From assembly GCA_022448245.1 (NCBI GenBank), contig JAKVCO010000006.1, positions 186,001 through 250,000 of the forward strand: a stretch of 64,000 nucleotides of DNA, given 5' to 3'. Origin of the DNA: Paracoccaceae bacterium. GTDB taxonomy: Bacteria > Pseudomonadota > Alphaproteobacteria > Rhodobacterales > Rhodobacteraceae. Position numbers and translations under genes: made by a program. The notes under the pieces are model-generated. The model saw only the letters and a program-made list of their open reading frames with translations, was not told the DNA's origin and did not search any database. This document shows, one piece after another, positions 55,036 to 63,038 of the stretch (positions within the stretch are counted from its first letter, which is position 1; the number at the start of each line of letters is the position of its first letter).

Positions 55036-56750
55036 GCCAGGTTCTGCGCTTTCAGCTCCTCATCAGAGAGCGCCTCGAGCTTGGGCATGAGGCTCAAAAG
55101 CTCCCGCGTGTAAGGGTCCTTCGGCGCCTCGAAGAGCTCTGAGGTCTCAGCCACTTCCACCAGCTTGCCGTGGCGCATAACACCCACACGGTCGCACATC
55201 TGACGCACCACCGGCAGGTCGTGCGAGATGAAGAGCATGGTGAGGCCGAGATGCTCCTGCAAATCTTTCAGGATGTTGAGGATCTGCGCCTGGATCGACA
55301 CATCAAGCGCGCTTGTGGGCTCATCACAGATCAGGAAGCGCGGCTGGGTTGCCAGCGCCCGCGCGATCGAGATGCGCTGCCGTTGACCGCCGGAGAACTC
55401 ATGCGGGTATTTGTTATGCGCATCGCTGGCGAGGCCCACGCGGTCCAGAAGCTCCCGCACGCGGGGCTTCACCTCTCCGCTCGGAAGCAGGCGGTGGTGG
55501 AGCAATGGCTCGGTCACGATATCCCCCACCTTCATGCGCGGATTGAGCGAGGAATAGGGGTCCTGAAAGATCATCTGGATCTGACGGCGATAGGCCGAGA
55601 CCCCCTCTTTATCGAGCTTGGTGATGTCTTGGCCGTCAAAGGAAGCGGAGCCGCCATCCACATCGTAGAGCGTGGCGATCATGCGCGCGACAGTGGATTT
55701 GCCGGACCCGGATTCGCCAACAACGCCGAAGACCTCCCCGTCTTTAATGTCAAAGCTGACGTTATCGACGGCGGTGAAATACTCCCGCCGCGAGGGGATG
55801 AGTGAGCCTTTGGAGAGGAACTTCTTCGTCAGACCATCGACCTTGAGGAGCGTCCCGCTCTCCGACTTCTGCGTCGCGGTCCAGTTGCGCGCGAGGTCCT
55901 CGATTTTGAACGTCGTCTCGCGGCCGCCATAGCTGACCTGCGGGAAGCGTTTCAGCTTCACCTGCGGGCGCGGGACAGCGGCGATGAGGCTTTTGGTGTA
56001 TTCGTGAGACGGCGCGCCGAGGATTTGCCCGGTTGTGCCCTGCTCCACCACTTCGCCGGAATACATCACCGTCACCTGATCGGTGGTGTCGGCGATGACG
56101 CCCATGTCGTGGGTCACAAGGATGACGCCCACCTGACGTTCGCGCGCGAGCTCCTTGATGAGGTCGAGCACCTGCGCCTGGATGGAGACATCGAGCGCGG
56201 TGGTAGGCTCGTCCGCGACGATGACCGAGGGCTCGGAGCAGAGCGCGAGGGCGATCACTACTCGCTGACGCATTCCACCAGAGAACTGGTGCGGGTACTG
56301 ATCGAAACGTTCTTCAGGGTTCGGGATGCGGACCCGGTCCAGAAGCTCGATCGCGCGCTTTTTGGCGTCAGCCGCGGAGAGGCCGAGGTGGAGTTGGATC
56401 GTCTCCACCAGCTGCTCTCCCACGGTAAAGAGCGGGTTGAGCGAGGTCAGCGGGTCCTGGAAGATCATCGCGATCTCCTTACCCCGGATCGCGCGTTTCT
56501 CTTCAGCGTCGAGGTCGTCGATGCGGCGGCCATTGAGCCAGACTTCGCCCTCGGAGATCCGAGCCGGCGGGTCGAGAAGACCTATCACGGCGTTACCCGT
56601 CATCGACTTGCCAGCCCCGGATTCGCCCACGACGCCGCGGATTTCGCCCGGCCTGATGTCATAAGAAACGTTCCGAACCGGCTGGAAGAGGCCGTGGCGC
56701 GTGGGGATGTCCACGGTCACGTTTCGGATGGAAAGGACGGGCTCAGACAT
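55032..56750 (-). CDS. Dipeptide/oligopeptide ABC transporter, fused double ATP-binding protein
   Basis: A 572-residue protein with two ABC modules (about 1-265 and 300-560), each with Walker A ([16 protein letters not shown]), signature ([28 protein letters not shown]) and Walker B ([24 protein letters not shown]). It resembles GsiA-type fused DppD-DppF. I choose ATG 56750 (MSEPVLSIRNV) with GGAG upstream; an ATG at 56822 would translate through the palindromic repeat at 56789-56823 and is rejected. It is the last gene of the minus-strand dipeptide operon, 177 bases after the DppC-type permease. Confidence 0.92.
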   Translation of the reverse strand: MSEPVLSIRNVTVDIPTRHGLFQPVRNVSYDIRPGEIRGVVGESGAGKSMTGNAVIGLLDPPARISEGEVWLNGRRIDDLDAEEKRAIRGKEIAMIFQDPLTSLNPLFTVGEQLVETIQLHLGLSAADAKKRAIELLDRVRIPNPEERFDQYPHQFSGGMRQRVVIALALCSEPSVIVADEPTTALDVSIQAQVLDLIKELARERQVGVILVTHDMGVIADTTDQVTVMYSGEVVEQGTTGQILGAPSHEYTKSLIAAVPRPQVKLKRFPQVSYGGRETTFKIEDLARNWTATQKSESGTLLKVDGLTKKFLSKGSLIPSRREYFTAVDNVSFDIKDGEVFGVVGESGSGKSTVARMIATLYDVDGGSASFDGQDITKLDKEGVSAYRRQIQMIFQDPYSSLNPRMKVGDIVTEPLLHHRLLPSGEVKPRVRELLDRVGLASDAHNKYPHEFSGGQRQRISIARALATQPRFLICDEPTSALDVSIQAQILNILKDLQEHLGLTMLFISHDLPVVRQMCDRVGVMRHGKLVEVAETSELFEAPKDPYTRELLSLMPKLEALSDEELKAQNLA

Positions 56751-56788
56751 GGGAGCGCTCCATTTGATGACGAGCACCCCGGCGCGCA

Positions 56789-56823
56789 AGCGCCATGCCC
56801 GACCTCCCCCCCAGGAGGGCATA
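56789..56823 (+). repeat. Palindromic intergenic repeat, copy C (dipeptide operon)
   Basis: AGCGCCATGCCCGACCTCC followed by CCCCCAGGAGGGCATA. It matches copy B in the yej operon almost base for base and copy A in part. It fills much of the gap between the DppC-type permease and the ATPase gene and mimics an N-terminal extension of that gene. The rest of the gap shows no other structure. Confidence 0.7.
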
Positions 56824-56927
56824 GTTCAATCTCGCAGCGGCGAACGAGGGTCGGCCGGTGCCTTGAAACAGCATCACGGCGGCCGATGGGCCCACCCGAG
56901 GTCGGGCCTGTCGATTGCTCGCCATCC

Positions 56928-57833
56928 TCATTTCAACCTCGGGTTCAGCGCATCACGGAGCCAGTCCCCGAGCAGGTTCACCGACAGTGCTAGCATGAGA
57001 AGGGTTGCCGCCGGGAAGAGCAAAATCCACCACTCCCCCGAGAAGAGGAACCCCTGCCCGATGCGAATAAGCGTTCCGAGCGACGGCTGCGTGGGCGGCG
57101 CACCAACCCCAAGGAAGCTGAGCGTCGCTTCCGCAATGATCGCCAGGGCCAGAGAGATCGTAGCGATCACCAGCACAGGTGACAGCACGTTGGGCATGAT
57201 GTGGCGCAGCATGATCGTGAGCGGCGACCGCCCGATCAGGCGGGCCGCTGCCACATAGTCCTTCGACTTCTCCACCAGCGTCGCGCCACGCACCACGCGC
57301 GCGAACTGCACCCAATCCGAGAGCCCAATGGCCAGGATCAGCACCCAGATCGCCATCTGATCGCGGTACTCGACTGGGGTGATCCCCTTGGCCACACCAA
57401 AGATCAACATCGCCACAAGGATCGACGGGAAGGTCAGCTGCACGTCTGCGGCGCGCATGATGATCGTCTCGGTCCAACCACCGACGTAACCGCTGAGCAG
57501 CCCAAGGAATATCCCTAGCACCATCGCAAAGAGGACCGCCGCAAAGCCCACAAAGAGCGAGATGCGCATGCCGTAAAGGATGGTCGAAAACACATCGCGG
57601 CCCTGATCATCGGTGCCCATGAAGAAGGACTCACCAGTGAAATCATTGGGCGCCATGGGCGCGGTAAAGCCGTTCATCAGGTTCAGCGATGCCGGATCAA
57701 ACGGGTTCGTGGGCGCCACGAGGGGTGCGAATACCGCCGAAAGCACGAGAAGGGCTGCGACGATGAAAGATACGACCGCCACCGGTGAGGTGCGGAACGA
57801 ATAGAACAAATCGGAATCGAGGAACCGCCTCAT
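56928..57833 (-). CDS. Dipeptide/oligopeptide ABC transporter permease, DppC type
   Basis: A 301-residue inner-membrane permease. After a cytoplasmic start it has a first span (about 15-40, VSFIVAALLVLSAVFAPLV) and the DppC-typical periplasmic GTDDQGRDVFSTILYGMRISL. The EAA loop is DYVAAARLIGRSPLTIMLRH and the end is LLGDWLRDALNPRLK. It overlaps the DppB-type gene by four bases. Works with the fused ATPase and two binding proteins of the operon. Confidence 0.93.
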   Translation of the reverse strand: MRRFLDSDLFYSFRTSPVAVVSFIVAALLVLSAVFAPLVAPTNPFDPASLNLMNGFTAPMAPNDFTGESFFMGTDDQGRDVFSTILYGMRISLFVGFAAVLFAMVLGIFLGLLSGYVGGWTETIIMRAADVQLTFPSILVAMLIFGVAKGITPVEYRDQMAIWVLILAIGLSDWVQFARVVRGATLVEKSKDYVAAARLIGRSPLTIMLRHIMPNVLSPVLVIATISLALAIIAEATLSFLGVGAPPTQPSLGTLIRIGQGFLFSGEWWILLFPAATLLMLALSVNLLGDWLRDALNPRLK

Positions 57834-58798
57834 GCCGCCACCCTCAGACGCGGGTCAATGAAGGCATAAAGGATGTCCACAATCAGGTTGATCGCCACAA
57901 ACATCACCGAGATCAGCATCAGATACGCGGCCATCACCGGGATATCGACGAACTGGATCGCGTTGATGAAAAGAAGTCCCACGCCGGGCCACTGGAAGAC
58001 CGTCTCCGTGATGATCGCGAAGGCGATGATGGAGCCGAGCTGAAGGCCGATGACGGTGATCACCGGCACCATGGTGTTCTTCAGCGCATGACGGAAGTTG
58101 ATCACGCGGTTCGAAAGGCCCCGCGCAAGGGCAAAGCGGATGTAGTCCTGCCGCAGCACCTCCAACATCTCGGACCGCACAAGGCGCATGATCAGAGTCA
58201 TCTGGTAAAGGCCCAGCGTAATCGATGGCAAAATCAGCGCCTTGAGGCCCGAAGCCGTAAGGAACCCTGTCGACCAGCCGCCCACGTCAACGACATCACC
58301 GCGCCCAAAACTCGGGAGCCAGCCAAGCTCCACCGAGAAGAGGTAGATCAAGAGAATACCGATGAGGAACGTGGGCAGCGACACGCCGATAAGTGACACG
58401 GACATGATCACATTGGCTGCGATCCCGTCCCGCCGGATAGCGGTGAAAACGCCCAGCGCGATGCCGGCGAGAATAGCGAAGATGCCCGACACGAGGGCAA
58501 GCTCCAGCGTCGCCGGCGCACGTTCGAGGAGGATCTCCCCCACGGGGCGGCCCTGGCGGTAGGAGATGCCGAAGTTGCCCTGCACGGCCTGCTCGAGAAA
58601 GCGGTAATATTGCACGACAAAGGGCTGATCGAGGCCCAGCTGCTCGCGCAGGCGGTCGATATCAGCCTGCGTGCGTTCTTGGCCCAGCATGTTGTCGATC
58701 GGGTCACCCACGAAGGTGAACATCGAAAAGGCAACGAGGCCCGTGATCAGCAGCACGAGCACGGACTGGCCGACGCGTTTGATGATGTAGGAAAGCAA
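57830..58798 (-). CDS. Dipeptide/oligopeptide ABC transporter permease, DppB type
   Basis: A 322-residue inner-membrane permease with the family start YIIKRVGQSVLVLLITGLVAF, the periplasmic DQPFVVQYYRFLEQAVQGNFGISY, and the EAA loop DYIRFALARGLSNRVINFRHA near residue 205. It shows the C-terminal VDILYAFIDPRLR. It overlaps the DppC gene (ATGA type) and follows the second binding-protein gene after a strong hairpin. Confidence 0.93.
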   Translation of the reverse strand: MLSYIIKRVGQSVLVLLITGLVAFSMFTFVGDPIDNMLGQERTQADIDRLREQLGLDQPFVVQYYRFLEQAVQGNFGISYRQGRPVGEILLERAPATLELALVSGIFAILAGIALGVFTAIRRDGIAANVIMSVSLIGVSLPTFLIGILLIYLFSVELGWLPSFGRGDVVDVGGWSTGFLTASGLKALILPSITLGLYQMTLIMRLVRSEMLEVLRQDYIRFALARGLSNRVINFRHALKNTMVPVITVIGLQLGSIIAFAIITETVFQWPGVGLLFINAIQFVDIPVMAAYLMLISVMFVAINLIVDILYAFIDPRLRVAA

Positions 58799-58819
58799 GG
58801 TGGAGGTTCCGAATTGTTG

Positions 58820-58848
58820 GGCGCCCCGAGATCAGCTCCCGGGGCGCC
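58820..58848 (-). repeat. Intercistronic hairpin after the second binding-protein gene
   Basis: GGCGCCCC (58820-58827) and GGGGCGCC (58841-58848) pair fully, with an inner GAG/CTC extension. It lies six bases past the binding-protein stop and before the DppB-type permease, without a T-run. It likely protects the upstream message or limits read-through into the permease genes. Confidence 0.7.
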
Positions 58849-58854
58849 AGAGGA

Positions 58855-60408
58855 TTAGTTGACGGTCACCCAGCGCAGGATGAAGAAATTATCCGGGCGC
58901 TGTGTGAGCTCCACGTTGGAGCGCGTGCCCCAGACGAGCGGTTGCACGTAGAGCGGCACATAGGCCACTTCGTCCTGTATGATGCCTGCCACTTCATCGA
59001 GCATCGCCTGACGCTTGGTATCGTCGATCTCGGACTGGATCATCGGCAGAAGTTCGTCGATGCGGGCGTTGGAATAGCCACCGAAGTTCCACGAGCCCAG
59101 ACGCTTTTCAGCGTTTGGGGTGGAGCCCAGGAAGCGGATCGGGTGCTCGGCATCAAAGGTGCCCGGGGACCAGCCCAGGAGGTACATGTCGAAGTTATCG
59201 GCACGCAGCTCTGGCCAGTAGTTGGAGACCGGCATCGCATCGAGGTTCACATCCATCCCTGCTTGCGCGAGCATCGCCGTGATGGCCTGGCAGACCGCCT
59301 CATCATTGAGATAGCGGTTGTTAGGGCACTTGAACTCGATCGTTTGACCCACGAGGCCTGTTTCTTCGGCCAACATCCGCGCTTTGTCGGCGTCAAAGGC
59401 GTAAGGCGTGTGGTTAGCCGTCGAGAAACCGCGCATTGCAGGGCTCACCAGCTGGCTCGCCGCCTCGGCATTGCCGCGCATGATGGTGCGTAGGATTGCG
59501 GGCACGTTGACCGCGGCCGCGACTGCTTCACGCGCTTTGGGGTCGAGGAACATGTCGTTCTTGCCGCCACCACCGCTGTGTTCACCACCGGTTTCCTGAT
59601 CGAAGCCCAGCATGATCACGCGGGCCTCGATGCCCTGAATGACGCTTACATCGGGGTTCGCCTGCAGACGCTCCGCATCCTGAATCGGAACCGGGTTGAT
59701 GAAGTCCACATCACCCGAAATCAGCGCCGCAAGCGCCGTCGCCGGGTTCTGGATCGGCGTCATCGTGACGGAGGTGAGGTTGTGCTCCACCTCGCCCCAC
59801 CAGCCGCCGAAGGGCTCGAGCGTGGTGGAGAGGTCAGGCTGGCGCGAGGTGATCTGGAAGGAGCCCGTGCCATTGGCATTGAGCGTGGCATAGTTGCCCT
59901 GATCCTTGTCGGGGCGCTCGGCCCCGTTGGCCGCAGCCCAGCCGCTGTCCATCATCATCCAGTTGGCGATGGAATCCGGGAAAATCGGATTCGGCGCGGA
60001 CGTCATGATGTCGACAGTGAAGTCGTCGACCTTGATGACCTCGCTCACCGGCGCGAACCAGCTGGAGGTGTCAGCTTCTTCCGAAGAGGCGCGCTCGTAG
60101 GAGAAGATCACGTCATCTGCGTTGAATTCAGCGCCGTCCTGGAAGGTTACGCCCTGACGCAGGTTGAAACGCCAGCCTTCGCCGTCGCCGATGGGCTCCC
60201 AGCTTGTGGCGAGCGATGGCTCGATCGACATGTCTTTGCCACGACGCACGAGGCCTTCGTAGACGTTGTTCAGAAAGCCAAGGACGGGGGCGGAGTTCAC
60301 CGCGTGCGGGTCCATGGATTGCGGATCGGTCGTTACGGCGAAGTTGAACTCCTCCGCGGTGGCAGCGGTGCCTAGCACAAGGGCAAGCGCGGTTGTCAGT
60401 CGAAACAT
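58855..60408 (-). CDS. Peptide ABC transporter substrate-binding protein (second of a tandem pair)
   Basis: A 517-residue periplasmic binding protein of family 5. The signal peptide MFRLTTALALVLGTAATA precedes EEFNFAVTTDPQSMDPH. Core features are FNLRQGVTFQDGAEFNADDVIFSYERA, GTGSFQITSRQPD, a DNFDMYLLGWSPGTFDAEH loop and VPLYVQPLVWGTRS near the end. It is clearly paralogous to the protein encoded just upstream (60502-62082) and shares the same operon, separated by 93 bases containing two hairpins. Confidence 0.92.
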   Translation of the reverse strand: MFRLTTALALVLGTAATAEEFNFAVTTDPQSMDPHAVNSAPVLGFLNNVYEGLVRRGKDMSIEPSLATSWEPIGDGEGWRFNLRQGVTFQDGAEFNADDVIFSYERASSEEADTSSWFAPVSEVIKVDDFTVDIMTSAPNPIFPDSIANWMMMDSGWAAANGAERPDKDQGNYATLNANGTGSFQITSRQPDLSTTLEPFGGWWGEVEHNLTSVTMTPIQNPATALAALISGDVDFINPVPIQDAERLQANPDVSVIQGIEARVIMLGFDQETGGEHSGGGGKNDMFLDPKAREAVAAAVNVPAILRTIMRGNAEAASQLVSPAMRGFSTANHTPYAFDADKARMLAEETGLVGQTIEFKCPNNRYLNDEAVCQAITAMLAQAGMDVNLDAMPVSNYWPELRADNFDMYLLGWSPGTFDAEHPIRFLGSTPNAEKRLGSWNFGGYSNARIDELLPMIQSEIDDTKRQAMLDEVAGIIQDEVAYVPLYVQPLVWGTRSNVELTQRPDNFFILRWVTVN

Positions 60409-60457
60409 GATCTTTCCTTATTTTACCCCTGCGAAGAGGGGCACGGACCGCTTTTTC

Positions 60458-60485
60458 GGGGCCGCCCTGTCATCAAGGCGGCCCC
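60458..60485 (-). repeat. Intercistronic hairpin between the tandem binding-protein genes
   Basis: GGGGCCGCC (60458-60466) and GGCGGCCCC (60477-60485) form a nine-base-pair stem with a ten-base loop. A second smaller hairpin (CCCCT/AGGGG around 60426-60441) follows in the direction of transcription. Neither has a T-run on the minus strand. They may set the ratio of the two binding proteins. Confidence 0.65.
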
Positions 60486-60501
60486 AAGGGATCGGTGTCC
60501 C

Positions 60502-62082
60502 TTAGTTCATGGTGAAGTATTTCACCTTGGGCTGATCTTCCGGGTCAACCTCGATGCCCACGCCATCGGCCATGCCCCAGTTCAGGACCTGGTGGTGGAT
60601 CGGGATGTAGAGAGCCTCGTCCTGCACGACGCGCCAGATTTCAGCGATAGTGGCGTTACGGCTGTCGAGATCGGTGTTGGACGCGAGCGTCGCGATCTTG
60701 GCATCGATGTCGTCGTTATCGAAGCCCGTGCCGTTCCAAGTACCAATGCTCTCTTCGCGGCCATGCACGAGGAAGTTGAAGATGTACTCGGAATCGTAGG
60801 TCGGAACGCCCCAGCCCAGCATGTAGAAGTCCGTCTCACCGTTGGTGATGAGCGGGAAGTGCTGTGCTTTGGGTTTCGCGTCGAGGTTCACGGTCACGCC
60901 GATCTGGCCCAGCATGCCCACGGCCGCCTGACAGATCGCTTCATCGTTGATGTAGCGGTCGTTCGGGCAGTCGAGGCGGATGGAGAAGCCATCGCCATAG
61001 CCGGCCTCAGCGAGCAGAGCCTTGGCACCTTCGATGTCCGTGGAGGATTCCGCGTCCATCTCAGCCGTCCAGCCGTTCACGAAGGGCGGTGCGATCATGC
61101 CCGCAGGCTCGGACTGGCCACGCATCACGACCTGCTGGATCGCATCGCGGTTGATCGCCTTCGACATCGCCTGACGCACACGCGCGTCTGCGAGCGGGTT
61201 CGACCCGTCGATGTTGTCTGCCGCGATGTCATCGGCGCCTTGGTTCATGCCGAAGAAGATCACGCGGTTCTGCGGCGCCTTCTTGACGGTTAGGCCATCG
61301 GCGTCACCGACGCGCTGAAGGTCTTGCACCGGCATGTCCTGAAGGAAGTTCACCTCACCCGAGAGGAGCGCAGCAACACGCGTCGCGGCGTTCTGGATCG
61401 GGGTGTAGACGATCTCGGACACTTCGAGCGGGAACATGTCACGGCCCCAGTAGTCTTCGTTGCGGACCATGACGGTGCGCACATCGGGCTCGCGGCTTTG
61501 CAAGCGGTAAGGCCCGGTGCCGTTCACATTGGTGGTGGCGTAGGTGATCTCGCCGCCTTCAAAGTCCTGAACGGCGGTTGTGTTGTTCGCCTCGGTCCAG
61601 CCTTTGTCCATGATGTAGAGGTTCGTCAGGTTCGACGGCAGGATCGGGTTCGGGCCGTCGGTGACCATCTCAACGGTGAAGTCGTCAACCGCACGAATTT
61701 CGACAATGGAGTTGATCAGCTCGCGCATGTCCGAGTTCTCGGACTGGGCACGCTGGTAAGAGAAAACCACGTCTTCAGCGGTGAAATCAGCGCCGTCGTG
61801 GAACTTTACGCCCTCGCGCAGTTTGAAGACCCAGACGTTGGGATCATCTGCGGACGGACCCCACTCGGTGGCGAGCGCAGGCTCGAACGCGCCGGTGGTG
61901 TCGCGAATGATGAGCGGCTCGTACATCTGGTGGCGGATCGTGTGGGTGGGACCTTCGTTCTGGGAATGAGGGTCCAGCGTTAGCGCATCACCCGCGCGCG
62001 CCCAGCGCAGCGTTTCGGCATTCGCGAGCGCTGTCGTCGACAACAGGGCTGCAACGGCCATAAGGCCGGTGAACTTGTTCAT
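60502..62082 (-). CDS. Peptide ABC transporter substrate-binding protein (first of a tandem pair)
   Basis: A 526-residue periplasmic family-5 binding protein. The signal peptide MNKFTGLMAVAALLSTTALANA precedes ETLRWARAGDALTLDPHSQNEG. Shared features with its downstream paralogue are FKLREGVKFHDGADFTAEDVVFSYQRA, GTGPYRLQSREPD, FPLITNGETDFYMLGWGVPTYDSE and VPIHHQVLNWG. ATG 62082 with GGAG upstream is chosen; an ATG nine codons further up has no natural signal start. First gene of the dipeptide operon, divergent from the broken idonate dehydrogenase. Confidence 0.92.
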   Translation of the reverse strand: MNKFTGLMAVAALLSTTALANAETLRWARAGDALTLDPHSQNEGPTHTIRHQMYEPLIIRDTTGAFEPALATEWGPSADDPNVWVFKLREGVKFHDGADFTAEDVVFSYQRAQSENSDMRELINSIVEIRAVDDFTVEMVTDGPNPILPSNLTNLYIMDKGWTEANNTTAVQDFEGGEITYATTNVNGTGPYRLQSREPDVRTVMVRNEDYWGRDMFPLEVSEIVYTPIQNAATRVAALLSGEVNFLQDMPVQDLQRVGDADGLTVKKAPQNRVIFFGMNQGADDIAADNIDGSNPLADARVRQAMSKAINRDAIQQVVMRGQSEPAGMIAPPFVNGWTAEMDAESSTDIEGAKALLAEAGYGDGFSIRLDCPNDRYINDEAICQAAVGMLGQIGVTVNLDAKPKAQHFPLITNGETDFYMLGWGVPTYDSEYIFNFLVHGREESIGTWNGTGFDNDDIDAKIATLASNTDLDSRNATIAEIWRVVQDEALYIPIHHQVLNWGMADGVGIEVDPEDQPKVKYFTMN

Positions 62083-62183
62083 GAGAGACTCCGTGATGGT
62101 TATGGGCACATTGTTAACGCCAACAGCGGCAGGTGAAAGACCCTCTATCTAGTAGGTCTGTGCGCCAACACACATAGAGATCA

Positions 62184-62206
62184 CTGTGCTTGTCAGATAA
62201 GCACAG
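62184..62206. promoter_or_regulatory. Palindrome CTGTGCTT-N7-AAGCACAG (candidate GntR-type operator)
   Basis: A perfect eight-base inverted repeat with spacer GTCAGAT. Its centre reads CTTGTCAGATAAG, close to the TTGTC-N-GACAA form bound by FadR-subfamily GntR regulators, which often control sugar-acid genes such as idonate and gluconate genes. It lies 33 bases before the dehydrogenase start and 102 bases from the dipeptide operon start. No GntR gene is in the window. Confidence 0.5.
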
Positions 62207-62238
62207 CAACGCCACGGTGCACAGCAGGAGGACGCCCG

Positions 62239-63038
62239 ATGCAGACGCTTACGGCCCATGCTGCCAAGGACATTCGGATTGAAGAGGCCCCGCTCCCGGA
62301 GAGGGGCAATGGTGTACTCGTTCAGATCGAACGCGGCGGCATTTGCGGGTCAGATTTGCACTACTACAACCATGGCGGCTTCGGGACGATCCGCCTGCGG
62401 GAGCCGATGATCCGCGGGCACGAGGTTTCTGGCCGCGTCATCGAAGGGCCCGGCTTTCAGGGCGGTGAGCTGGTGGCACTGTCCCCGTCTCGCCCCTGCG
62501 GCACCTACCGCTTTTGCCAGGCCGGACACCAGAATCATTGCCTCAACATGCGCATTTATTCGCTCGGCCATGCCCTTCCCTCACATCCAAGGCGCGTTGG
62601 AAATCGTGGCCACTGACCTCGCCCCCTCCCCCTGTCGATGGCCGAAAAGCTCGGCGCGCGAGCCGTTGCAGTAGGCGACGGTGTGTTTTCGGAGTTTGAG
62701 GCCGACAAAGGGCATTTCGACGTGCTCTTCGAATGCTCCGGCGCGGCGGTGGCTCTCGCAGGCGCGGTGGCGGTCTTGAAGCCACGGTCACCATTGTGCA
62801 GCTCGGCCTTGGTGGGGACATGACGCTGCCGATGCAGGCGCTGACGGCCAAGGAGATCTTGCTCAAAGGCTCCTTCCGCTTCCATGAGGAATTCGCGGAG
62901 GCCGTGGCGATGATGCAGACGGGCCGCATCGATGTGCGCCCGCTTGTGACCCATGTGATGCCTCTCGCAGACGCGGTTCAGGCCTTTCAGACCGACGGCG
63001 ACAGGACGCAGGCGATCAAGGTGCAGCCTAACTTCTAG
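62239..63038 (+). pseudogene. L-idonate 5-dehydrogenase / sorbitol dehydrogenase-like zinc MDR, degraded
   Basis: The remains of a zinc-dependent medium-chain dehydrogenase normally about 340 residues long. An intact start (ATG 62239, GGAGGA upstream) gives GGICGSDLHYYNHGGFG, GHEVSGRV and CGTYRFCQAGHQNHCLNM, with one structural zinc Cys changed to Tyr. Then a +1 shift occurs near 62555 (MPFPHIQGA continues in another frame). About 70-80 residues including the cofactor GxGxxG segment are missing at the GA/LEIVATDLA join near 62600, a -1 shift follows near 62630 (MAEKLGARAVAVGDG), and another shift near 62782 leads into IVQLGLGGDMTLPMQALTAKEILLKGSFRFHEE to the end. Multiple lesions make this a true pseudogene. 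Confidence 0.88.

Noticed and set aside
56751-56822. Upstream ATG at 56822 as the start of the fused dipeptide ATPase
   Set aside because: The extension would translate a palindromic intergenic repeat also found in the yej operon. The internal ATG at 56750 matches the family N-terminus and has a ribosome site.
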